Source: Psychrobacter lutiphocae DSM 21542
Lineage (GTDB): Bacteria > Pseudomonadota > Gammaproteobacteria > Pseudomonadales > Moraxellaceae
NCBI RefSeq assembly: GCF_000382145.1
Contig: NZ_KB907633.1
Location: 22,084-86,083, forward strand
Direction: 5' to 3'
Length of the DNA stretch: 64,000 nt
This document shows, piece after piece, positions 56,841 to 64,000 of this stretch. A program made the translations under genes and the position numbers. Each line of letters starts with the position of its first letter. Within the stretch, counting starts at the first letter, position 1. Under the pieces are notes generated by a model. The model ran no database searches. It was not told the origin of the DNA and worked only from the letters and a program-made list of their open reading frames with translations.

Positions 56841-57188
56841 TTAACCAGTTAGACCAGTACGAAATAACGAACCAACCACGACAAACCCAACCGATATCAA
56901 AGTAATTGCAACTATATGTACAGCAAAAACATTCAAGCTTTGCGTTGATAAGGTTGGAATAACTCGGAATCTGGCATGTAATGCAATGATCAAAGTTAAT
57001 GCAAGCAAACACACCTTACTGGAAACCAAAATACTAATATCATTATCCCAGCGAAACCAACTGGCGAAATCTGGTAACATACGATAAGCCATCCACAGAC
57101 CAGTGACTATCTGTAATCCTAACGCAGGCATGCCTATTTTTTCAAGTTGTGACTCAAACGTTAGCAAGCCTGCAACACGACAAAACAA
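56841..57188 (-). pseudogene. CopD-like membrane protein, 5'-truncated
   Basis: 115 codons beginning at TTG. The segment LLTFESQLEKIGMPALGLQIVTGLWMAY and the following helices fit the second to fourth membrane segments of small CopD-type proteins often found beside nnrS. The first helix with its conserved His/Gly is missing. In-frame stops lie immediately upstream and the nsrR promoter begins there. No ribosome binding site precedes the TTG. Probably a deletion remnant; a short functional form cannot be excluded. Confidence 0.6.
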
Positions 57189-57221
57189 ATATATTCAAAG
57201 TTTTTTAATAGAGTATCTAAT

Positions 57222-57809
57222 ATGCGACTTACAAATTATAGTGATTACGCCTTGCGCACCTTAATGTATCTGGCAGTTAGATCTGAGCAAGAGACACTAG
57301 CGACCATCACAGAGATTGCCAACAGCTATCAGATATCAAGAAGTCATTTGACCAAGATTATCCATCAATTGGCACAACTTGGATACATTGAAAGTATTCG
57401 CGGAAAAAATGGGGGTGTCAGGTTAGCCAAAGCCCCGCAAGATATTGTTTTAGGTGAGGTATTGCGTCATACAGAGCCTGACTTTTATTTGGTACCCTGC
57501 TTCCCTGCGCCATCAAGCACAACGACGGCTAAATCTTCACAGACCTTAGATAAGCCATCTTCAATACATAATCAGCCAAACCCTGCCACAGAGACCATTT
57601 CGTTAAACACACACACAGGGGCGACGAGAGCTACACCATTAGAGTCTTGCTCTATTGCCCCTGTTTGCCAGCTAAAGTCAGTATTTGCTGAAGCGACGCT
57701 CGCTTTTTTACAAGTGTTGGACGCCTACACTTTGGCTGATATCATAACCAATAATGGACAACTTTGGCAGATACTTAAACTGGCAAACACCAAACCTAGT
57801 AAATACTAA
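57222..57809 (+). CDS. nsrR: Rrf2-family nitric oxide sensor NsrR with an insertion in its Fe-S loop
   Basis: 195 residues. It has an N-terminal winged helix (MRLTNYSDYALRTLMYLA; ISRSHLTKIIHQLAQLGYI; RGKNGGVRLA). The cluster cysteines of NsrR are present: C93 (VPCF), C143 and C149 (CSIAPVC). In E. coli NsrR they are C91, C96 and C102, so about 45 Ser/Thr/Asn-rich residues (98-140) are inserted between the first and second ligands. It represses NO-detoxification genes when the cluster is intact; nnrS is its likely target. Confidence 0.92.
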   Translation: MRLTNYSDYALRTLMYLAVRSEQETLATITEIANSYQISRSHLTKIIHQLAQLGYIESIRGKNGGVRLAKAPQDIVLGEVLRHTEPDFYLVPCFPAPSSTTTAKSSQTLDKPSSIHNQPNPATETISLNTHTGATRATPLESCSIAPVCQLKSVFAEATLAFLQVLDAYTLADIITNNGQLWQILKLANTKPSKY

Positions 57810-57833
57810 ACCTGACCTAGCAGATACTAAAAA

Positions 57834-59261
57834 CTAGCCTTTAATAACCATTAAGCGCAACTCACCCATATCTTCAATAGCATATTTTACGCCTTCACGG
57901 CCAAAGCCTGAATCTTTGACACCGCCATAAGGCATATTGTCAACACGGAAGGTCGGAACATCATTAATGATTACTCCACCTGCTTCGATCTCATCCCAAG
58001 CCTGTAATGCCTTATTAATATTGGCTGTATATACCCCAACCTGCAATCCAAAGCGACTATCATTTGCCAATGCGACACCTGACTCAAAGTCATCATAAGC
58101 TTCTAGTATCATCACTGGGCCAAAGGCTTCATCCTTATATAACTTGGCATCATGAACAACGTTTTCTAAGATAGTCGCATTGAGCATAACACCGTCAGCA
58201 TCACCACCGCACAATAGTGTCGCACCGCCCTCTACTGCCTCATCAATCCACTGTTTTAATCGCTCTACTTCGCCTTCACTGATCATAGGTCCTATGAGTA
58301 CATCACCCATACTTGGATCACCCGTCTTAACTTCCTTGGCCAAATTGACCAACTTTTGCTTAACTTCTGAGTAAATATCTTTATGAATTAAAACCCGCTG
58401 CACACTAATACAGACTTGGCCGGCTTGGCTAAAACCACCAGTAATAATACGCGGTAGTGCAACTTCTAAATCTGCATCAGGCTCAAGCATTACCGCCGCA
58501 TTACCACCCAACTCTAACACTACTTTTTTCTTACCAGCACGGGCTTTCATATCCCAACCAACTTTGTCAGAACCCGTAAAAGACAGCAGATTAATACGCT
58601 CATCTGTGACTAGAACATCTGCCACATCTGACGACATGGGTAGGATTGAGAACGCACCTTCTGGTAAGTCAGTTTCCGCCAAAACCTCAGCCACTAACAA
58701 GGCGCTTATTGGGGTATAACTGGCTGGCTTTAGAATAAATGGACAGCCAGCAGCAATCGCAGGTGCAATCTTATGAGCCACTAAGTTTAATGGAAAATTA
58801 AAGGGTGAAATAAACCCACATAGCCCAATTGGCACTCGTTTGCTAAAACCACGATAACCTGAACTTGCCTCTGTCACATCTAGTGCGATTACCTCACCTT
58901 CTGACAAGGCGGTTACTGCATCTGCTGCAAACTGAAAGGTGCTAATTAATCGCTCAACCTCAGTGGCGGCAGCACTTCTTGGTTTACCACCCTCGGCAAC
59001 CAGTGCTTCAGTAAACTCATCAAAGCGCTCATTAAACTTTGCAACACACTGTAATAAAATACGCTGTCTTTCATAAGGCTTTAACGCCCTCATAGCGGGT
59101 AAGGCTTGAACACCTGCCTCAATAGCCTGCTCAAGTAGATCACTATCAGCGCGAGCTACTTCAGCAACCATATCTTGACTGTATTTATTAATAACTTCTA
59201 ATGCATCTTCTGAACCTTCATGAGCCTTATTGGCTAAATACATCGGATAAAAATTTTGCAT
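57834..59261 (-). CDS. NAD(P)-dependent aldehyde dehydrogenase
   Basis: 475 residues. NAD-binding and catalytic landmarks: SPFNFPLNLVAHKIAPAIAAGC, LLSFTGSDKVGW, the general-base Glu in VVLELGGN, the nucleophile Cys in SQAGQVCISVQR, and EAFGPVMILE. The style fits the lactaldehyde/succinate-semialdehyde/non-phosphorylating GAPDH side of the superfamily. The substrate cannot be told, and no pathway genes are adjacent. Confidence 0.9.
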   Translation of the reverse strand: MQNFYPMYLANKAHEGSEDALEVINKYSQDMVAEVARADSDLLEQAIEAGVQALPAMRALKPYERQRILLQCVAKFNERFDEFTEALVAEGGKPRSAAATEVERLISTFQFAADAVTALSEGEVIALDVTEASSGYRGFSKRVPIGLCGFISPFNFPLNLVAHKIAPAIAAGCPFILKPASYTPISALLVAEVLAETDLPEGAFSILPMSSDVADVLVTDERINLLSFTGSDKVGWDMKARAGKKKVVLELGGNAAVMLEPDADLEVALPRIITGGFSQAGQVCISVQRVLIHKDIYSEVKQKLVNLAKEVKTGDPSMGDVLIGPMISEGEVERLKQWIDEAVEGGATLLCGGDADGVMLNATILENVVHDAKLYKDEAFGPVMILEAYDDFESGVALANDSRFGLQVGVYTANINKALQAWDEIEAGGVIINDVPTFRVDNMPYGGVKDSGFGREGVKYAIEDMGELRLMVIKG

Positions 59262-59513
59262 AATATTACCTTCTTACTTATTGTCGCTTTATTATATTGT
59301 CACTTTTTTAATAAAAGCATTAGTGAGATTTAGATACTAAAAAATCTGAGCTAAAGCATGAATTACAACCAATCATAAAGCCGTAACAAATCATATAAAT
59401 AGAATAGCAATACTAAAACTAGAGAACGTTGCTTTTTGTTATGTAAGTGCTAAAAGATGTGTTTAGTGACAAACAGCGTGCCAAAACTTAGCTACTTTTA
59501 ATAAGCCATATTA

Positions 59514-59550
59514 AAAAACTCTCAAAATGACCTAAATTATTTTGAGAGTC
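59514..59550. terminator. Hairpin between the aldehyde dehydrogenase and the decayed cytochrome gene
   Basis: AAAACTCTCAAAA and TTTTGAGAGTCCTTT form a 12-bp stem with a 12-nt loop. It lies upstream of the aldehyde dehydrogenase and of the pseudogene at 59917, so which transcript it ends is unclear. No gene is otherwise recognised in 59262-59916. Confidence 0.6.
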
Positions 59551-59916
59551 CTTTAATAACCTAGCACCTCACACTTTTAAATATGACAAGTACTAGGGCA
59601 AGTCTACAATCCAGCAATAGCGTTTCAGTGCGCTAAAAAATAGTTTCTGTCAGTTCTGTAAATAAAATCTATACAGAACCCAAACCTTAATAGCGTGCAT
59701 CCCTCGGCTTTTTACCACTTGGCAATCATTGACCTTACCAGTGAAATAAGGACGTGGCTGTACTTTCCAATTTCTTCATTAGCATCATCACTCTGGTGCC
59801 GCACGCTCTACTGGCTTAGGAGCAGAGCATGCGCTGACACTAGCAACTAAGCAGCAAGTTGCAGAAATGATGACCAAGTTAAAGCCGTTGATCGCATAGA
59901 AGAAGCGAACAGCAAT

Positions 59917-60574
59917 TGCTCGTGTCAAATTGATCCAAAAGCAAATCAAAGCACTAAAAGATGATATAGGTAGCTTTGACCCACTTGTCAATCAGGGGAC
60001 AGCACCAAACATTACCATTAAGATGCCTGATGAATCTACCTTCCCAGATAATGAGTTGGGCACTGCTATTCGCCGTGGACTTTTTTTAGTCAACAATAGC
60101 TATGAAGAGTTGCCTGACAATGTAGGTAACCGATTAAACTGTACTAGCTGCCATTTAGAAAATGGCTCTGAAGCTTATGCAGCGCCTTGGGATGGATTAA
60201 CTGGGCTATTTCCTTTATAACACTTTCATGGTGCTCAAGTTAACTCACTGTAAGAACGTATTAATGGATACTCTGAGCGCTCAATGAATGGAACAGCACA
60301 GATCCAACATCAGATGATATGAATGCAATCTTGGCTTACATGAGTTGGTCGTCACAAGGCATCCCTGTTGGCACATCACCAGAAGGTCAAGGATTTGTCA
60401 ATGTAAATACAGATATTGAACCAAATCTTGATAATGGAAAAAATTATTTGCTGAAAAATGTAGCCTAGGTCATGATAATAGTAAGGGACAATATCAAGAA
60501 GATTGTAATTATATTTATCCAGCAGTAGCAGGTCCAGACTTATTTAATGATGGAGCGGGTATGGCGCGTACTTA
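59917..60574 (+). pseudogene. Decayed TsdA-like diheme cytochrome c
   Basis: The frame from 59930 reads TIKMPDESTFPDNELGTAIRRG, LPDNVGNRLNCTSCHLENGSEAY and PWDGLTGLFP, the first haem domain of thiosulfate dehydrogenase-like cytochromes. It then stops at 60218. Homology continues in other frames: ERINGYSERSMNG near 60250, DDMNAILAYMSWSSQGIPVG near 60315 and AGPDLFNDGAGMARTYT up to 60574. The second haem site reads CSLGH instead of CxxCH. Miniature element A copy 4 then ends the homology. At least two frameshifts and several stops make it inactive. The 5' part before 59930 is also degenerate. Confidence 0.8.
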
Positions 60575-60676
60575 TACCAAATCTGAAAATTAAGATATCG
60601 AGGAAAAAGAGTGCAAACGCTACAAGTAGTAGGTTTAGCGAGTTTGACAAAGATAGGTTATTTTTCAGAAAAGGTA
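60575..60676 (+). mobile_element. Miniature element family A, copy 4 (102 bp)
   Basis: TACCAAATCTGAAAATTAAG to TTTTTCAGAAAAGGTA, flanked by TTA on both sides (60572-60574 and 60677-60679). It is inserted in the decayed cytochrome gene. After it, cytochrome homology does not resume. Confidence 0.9.
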
Positions 60677-60765
60677 TTATTATTCAAAGCTTGCTGTATT
60701 AATCTAAACTATTGGGTTCTGTTTATTTAGCATGAATAAATTAAGCATCCTTAATTTTGTAACCA

Positions 60766-60817
60766 TAAAGCAAAAAAAAGAGCCTATATTATAATATAGG
60801 CTCTTTTTTTTGCTTTA
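60766..60817. terminator. 52-bp perfect palindrome, terminator of the 60867 cold-shock gene
   Basis: TAAAGCAAAAAAAAGAGCC (60766-60784) and its exact complement at the right end continue through the centre without a mismatch. On either strand it gives a GC-poor hairpin with a long T-run. It lies 50 bp after the cold-shock gene and can act in both directions. Confidence 0.85.
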
Positions 60818-60866
60818 GAATATTCACACTTAGTATGAATATACTTCACTGTCTATTTGGCTATAC

Positions 60867-61076
60867 TTAAATAGCAGTAATACCATGTGCTTGTGGGCCT
60901 TTAGCACCTTGAGTTACTGTGAACTCAACTTCTTGGCCTTCCGCTAAAGTTTTAAAACCTGAACTTTGAATCTCGCTGTAATGAGCGAAAACGTCTGGGC
61001 CTGATTCTGGAGCAATAAAGCCAAAACCTTTAGCTTCGTTAAACCACTTTACTGTACCTTTAATAGCTTCTGACAT
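60867..61076 (-). CDS. Cold-shock-domain protein, second paralogue
   Basis: 69 residues from the ATG at 61076 ([12 protein letters not shown]); the open frame continues upstream to 61175 but the extension is implausible. RNP1 is KGFGFI and RNP2 DVFAHY. It differs from the 50936 paralogue mainly in the second half ([16 protein letters not shown]). Confidence 0.95.
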   Translation of the reverse strand: MSEAIKGTVKWFNEAKGFGFIAPESGPDVFAHYSEIQSSGFKTLAEGQEVEFTVTQGAKGPQAHGITAI

Positions 61077-61161
61077 AATTATAATCCTAATTTTTAAACA
61101 TAATAACCAATTTTTGGTCTCGATGCTTATGAGGGCTGTACGGTAAATCTTAAAACGAAGG

Positions 61162-61170
61162 ATTATAACA
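61162..61170 (-). promoter_or_regulatory. Extended -10 promoter of the 60867 cold-shock gene
   Basis: On the minus strand TGTTATAAT is a perfect extended -10 element. A start near 61155 gives a leader of about 80 nt. The 61171-61384 region upstream holds two copies of an 18-bp repeat (61334-61369) and nothing else recognised. Confidence 0.45.
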
Positions 61171-61333
61171 ATCAAAAGAAGGTCATAACTTTACTACGAG
61201 GTAATGATTTTCTGCAGTGCTTCTCTTAAGCAGACGTTTAGTATATGCCTCCCACTCCAGTTAAGCAAGGTTTATTTTTAAATATTACTTTCAATTGATA
61301 TCGTTTTTTTATTTAGTCTAAAGAAACAACTTT

Positions 61334-61369
61334 AATTCACTCCTTATATGAAATTCACTCCTTATATGA
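61334..61369. repeat. Tandem repeat, 2 x 18 bp
   Basis: AATTCACTCCTTATATGA in two identical copies, just after the 3' end of the adhesin gene. Confidence 0.93.
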
Positions 61370-61384
61370 TTATTAAACAGCTCT

Positions 61385-64000
61385 TTATATAACAACAATA
61401 CCTTGTTCGATATAGACATCATGACTTTCATCAGTTGCTCGAGAGTTGTGATAAACATCATAACTGACACCATCAAGTGTCGTGGTATCTGACTTACTCC
61501 AAGTACCTCCTGTTATATCTTTCCACTGCGCTTTTTCGGCACCATCACTATTCCAATTAGTTGAGCCAAGATCCACTTTAGCGTTGCTATTACCTTGGAT
61601 ATATAAAGCACCGTCACGACCACTGTCTTGTATTAAGTCATTAAAACGAACATCAAAGGCATTCATTCCGTTTAACTCTACCACCTCTATACCAGTAATA
61701 TTCTTGGTGGATAAGTTGGTTTCGTGCGTACATTTGCTAACCAAACTGTTATCATCTTTGAAAGTCATTTGTATTGTATCTTGACCTTCTCCACCATCAA
61801 TTACACCACGCATCAAACCACCATTGAAGATAATAACATCACTACCTTCACCTGCTTGTACAGCAACATGATGATAGTAGGTATAGGTGCTGAACGAATC
61901 ACCTAAGTCGATCACATCATCGCCTGTACCAGTCTTAATACTGGCATACTGATGCATACCGCCAACACTAATATGGTCGTTACCATCCCCTAAATTAATA
62001 TGTGATCTATGATACATTTTTCCAGCAATCGTGACACTATCATCGCCAGCGCCAAGTTCAACATATGCTTTATTCCAAGTTGAGCCACCAGCTACCAACA
62101 CATCATCTCCGCTTCCAGCCCTAATACTAGAATAGTCTTCTAAAGCATCATGAATCTTGATCTGATTGTTACCATTACCAAGATAAATAGAAGAAGTATC
62201 CTCAATATCATCTCCAATCATAACAACATCATCACCTGAGCCTGTGATAACTTGGCTATTACAATCAACATCATCACCAGTTTGCAATGTATTATTACCA
62301 TTTCCTAATCGAATAACGGCATTTCCGGCAGTAACATAACCAATCTGCACATGGTCATCACCATTACCTGCTGTGATGCTAGTATTTCCAAGCATACTTT
62401 TACCAATAGTAATATCATTATCGCCATGACCTAAGTCAACAGTAGCATAATTGGTCAAATGATGACCGATGCTAAGACTATCATTGCCGCTACCAGCTTT
62501 AATACGACTATGGTCTTCTATTTGACTATGTACATCAATAATATTATCACCATCACCTAAGTCAACTGATGAGTAATCTTCGGTATCATCACCGATATAT
62601 AGTGTATCAGCGCCACTACCAGTTATCACTTTGGCTTGACCGTCGAGGTCATCACCAATAGTTACAGTATTGCTACCTTCACCAAGATTAATTTCACTCG
62701 CACCTTCAACATAAGTACCAATGTTAACCTTGTCATCACCTGCACCACCGAAGATATGACCAAAGTCGTATAGACCAGCTTCACCTAGATTTTTACTGAT
62801 GCTGACATTATTTATTTCACCAGCTATATCAACTGTATTGGCAAAGTTGGCATCATTATAACCAGCATAGTCTGTGCGACCTGAACCTAAGTCAATCACA
62901 CCACCATCATCCATTTCACCATAGACAGTGACATTGTCATTACCTTTTCCAGTAAATATACGACCCCCGTCAATCCCCCAGCCTGTCACGCAACCATCAC
63001 CATTCCCACCAACGACAACATTATCATTACCAGTTTCGGTATAAATAAAGCTACGTGCATCTGTATTGGCTTTAGCGCGTAGTAAGTCTGAATCTAAAGC
63101 ACCTTGTACATAATAAGTGTCATCACCTGAGCCAAGCTTCGCAACGGTATAGGCATTTTGATCTTCACGAATTTGAACAAAATCATGACCTGCATAAGTC
63201 TGCATCGTCCAAACGACATGTCCATCACCACAATCACGTTCAAAATCGCCATCCCAAGGAGATACAACTAAATTACCGTTGCTATTATGACCTGTATAGC
63301 CTATATAAATGGCGTCATTTAGATTACCAGTTTCGTAGTTCACTTCATTACCATAACAGCCTCCGAATTTACCACGTGCATCTGATGGACCTTCAGTATT
63401 GTTTAGGTTAGCACCTAGATGCCATAAGTAAATAGGATCAGCATCGGGTATGGTCAAATCAACGGTAGCTGTATCATTACTAGTTGTTGAAATATTGCCT
63501 GCTTTGTCAATAACTAAAGCCTCTACTTTGACTACAGCACCATCAACAGTTGGTAATGTGCCATTATAGCCGTTATCTAAAATTTCCTGTGTTACCGCTA
63601 TTTCCATACCATTAACTATTAGCGTATCGCCAACTTCAGTATTGTTTGCAACCGTAACTAGATAGTCAATATCCCCTTCACTTTCAAGATATTCAATGAC
63701 TCCATTATTATTTGAATCCTCTGTAATAACAACAATAGGTGCATCTGGACCATTGGTGTCAAGCGCTAGTGTTTCTTGTGCGGTGTTTGATTGGTTACCT
63801 GCAGGGTCTTTAACAAAGGCTTCTGCGGTGATTTGGGTCGTGCTGTCTGTGACAGGTGCGTCCACTTCAACATAACCGTCTGCTAAGGCTTGGGCGGTGA
63901 CTTCAATCTCTTGTGCTTGACCGTTGTTGATGCTGATAACGACGGTGTCGCCCGCTTCGGTGTTCGCCGGTATGCTAACGCGTACTGGGGTGCTGTCTGT
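61385..64000 (-). CDS. C-terminal part of a large Ig-like/RTX-type adhesin (5' end outside the window)
   Basis: The frame is open to the window edge, so at least 870 residues are present. The N-terminal visible part consists of bacterial Ig-like repeats (QEIEVTAQALADGYVEVDAP; AFVKDPAGNQSNTAQETLAL; NNTEVGDTLIVNGMEI; ALVIDKAGNISTTSNDTATV). A Gly/Asp-rich solenoid follows with a regular 21-residue repeat of type IxxGxGDDxVxIG. A C-terminal domain ends in VYIEQGIVVI, as in type I-secreted adhesins. Likely a cell-surface or biofilm adhesin that binds calcium through the aspartates. No secretion genes are visible. Confidence 0.85.
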   Translation of the reverse strand, partial: TDSTPVRVSIPANTEAGDTVVISINNGQAQEIEVTAQALADGYVEVDAPVTDSTTQITAEAFVKDPAGNQSNTAQETLALDTNGPDAPIVVITEDSNNNGVIEYLESEGDIDYLVTVANNTEVGDTLIVNGMEIAVTQEILDNGYNGTLPTVDGAVVKVEALVIDKAGNISTTSNDTATVDLTIPDADPIYLWHLGANLNNTEGPSDARGKFGGCYGNEVNYETGNLNDAIYIGYTGHNSNGNLVVSPWDGDFERDCGDGHVVWTMQTYAGHDFVQIREDQNAYTVAKLGSGDDTYYVQGALDSDLLRAKANTDARSFIYTETGNDNVVVGGNGDGCVTGWGIDGGRIFTGKGNDNVTVYGEMDDGGVIDLGSGRTDYAGYNDANFANTVDIAGEINNVSISKNLGEAGLYDFGHIFGGAGDDKVNIGTYVEGASEINLGEGSNTVTIGDDLDGQAKVITGSGADTLYIGDDTEDYSSVDLGDGDNIIDVHSQIEDHSRIKAGSGNDSLSIGHHLTNYATVDLGHGDNDITIGKSMLGNTSITAGNGDDHVQIGYVTAGNAVIRLGNGNNTLQTGDDVDCNSQVITGSGDDVVMIGDDIEDTSSIYLGNGNNQIKIHDALEDYSSIRAGSGDDVLVAGGSTWNKAYVELGAGDDSVTIAGKMYHRSHINLGDGNDHISVGGMHQYASIKTGTGDDVIDLGDSFSTYTYYHHVAVQAGEGSDVIIFNGGLMRGVIDGGEGQDTIQMTFKDDNSLVSKCTHETNLSTKNITGIEVVELNGMNAFDVRFNDLIQDSGRDGALYIQGNSNAKVDLGSTNWNSDGAEKAQWKDITGGTWSKSDTTTLDGVSYDVYHNSRATDESHDVYIEQGIVVI

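Overview
The window looks like a piece of a Moraxellaceae chromosome, most likely Psychrobacter or a close relative. The basis is gene order and family make-up read by eye; no database was searched. Gammaproteobacterial blocks are intact: rplM-rpsI-petABC-sspA-sspB, rhodanese (YibN-like)-grxC-secB, ubiE-ubiJ-ubiB and ccmF-G-H-I. Intergenic DNA is AT-rich and full of short tandem repeats. Most of the window is core housekeeping DNA. I see no tRNA, rRNA, CRISPR array, prophage, complete insertion sequence or defence island.

Layout. 1-2 kb: glnS (partial), then an ArsR/SmtB-type sensor followed by a histidine-rich small protein. 2.3-9 kb: lipoprotein cyclophilin, lpxH, orn, rsgA, rhodanese-grxC-secB and adk. 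9.6-16.3 kb: cytochrome c maturation genes ccmFGHI and a DUF445 protein, all on the minus strand. 16.9-25.6 kb: mrdA, rsmD, rplM-rpsI, petABC, sspAB and a UPF0126 membrane protein. 25.6-32.4 kb: recJ, a small hypothetical, a PiT phosphate transporter and a two-domain PPK2 enzyme. 33-37.5 kb: ubiquinone genes ubiE-J-B. 37.7-46.9 kb: alr, argF, a CDP-alcohol phosphatidyltransferase, rpiA, ilvA, a TonB-like protein, hslR, a low-molecular-weight phosphatase and murB. 47-54.6 kb: ElyC/YdcF-like protein, ccoS, a metal-handling UreH-like protein with a His-rich tail, a DEAD helicase, a cold-shock gene, aroQ, an ABC1 kinase and a MoeB/ThiF-like protein.

54.6-61 kb is the accessory part. It holds a cluster of miniature mobile elements and a possible Fur-controlled small RNA. 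A nitric-oxide module follows: nnrS with a good NsrR-like operator, a 5'-truncated CopD-like gene, and nsrR with a long insertion between its iron-sulfur cysteines. Next come an aldehyde dehydrogenase and a decayed diheme cytochrome gene ended by a miniature element. The window closes with a second cold-shock gene and the C-terminal part of a large adhesin carrying a 21-residue glycine/aspartate solenoid.

Three families of non-autonomous miniature elements can be defined from the sequence alone. The best is a 102-bp element in four copies, each flanked by a 3-bp TNA target duplication. About twenty short tandem arrays (unit mostly 15-22 bp) lie between genes, and several start inside the last codons of a gene.
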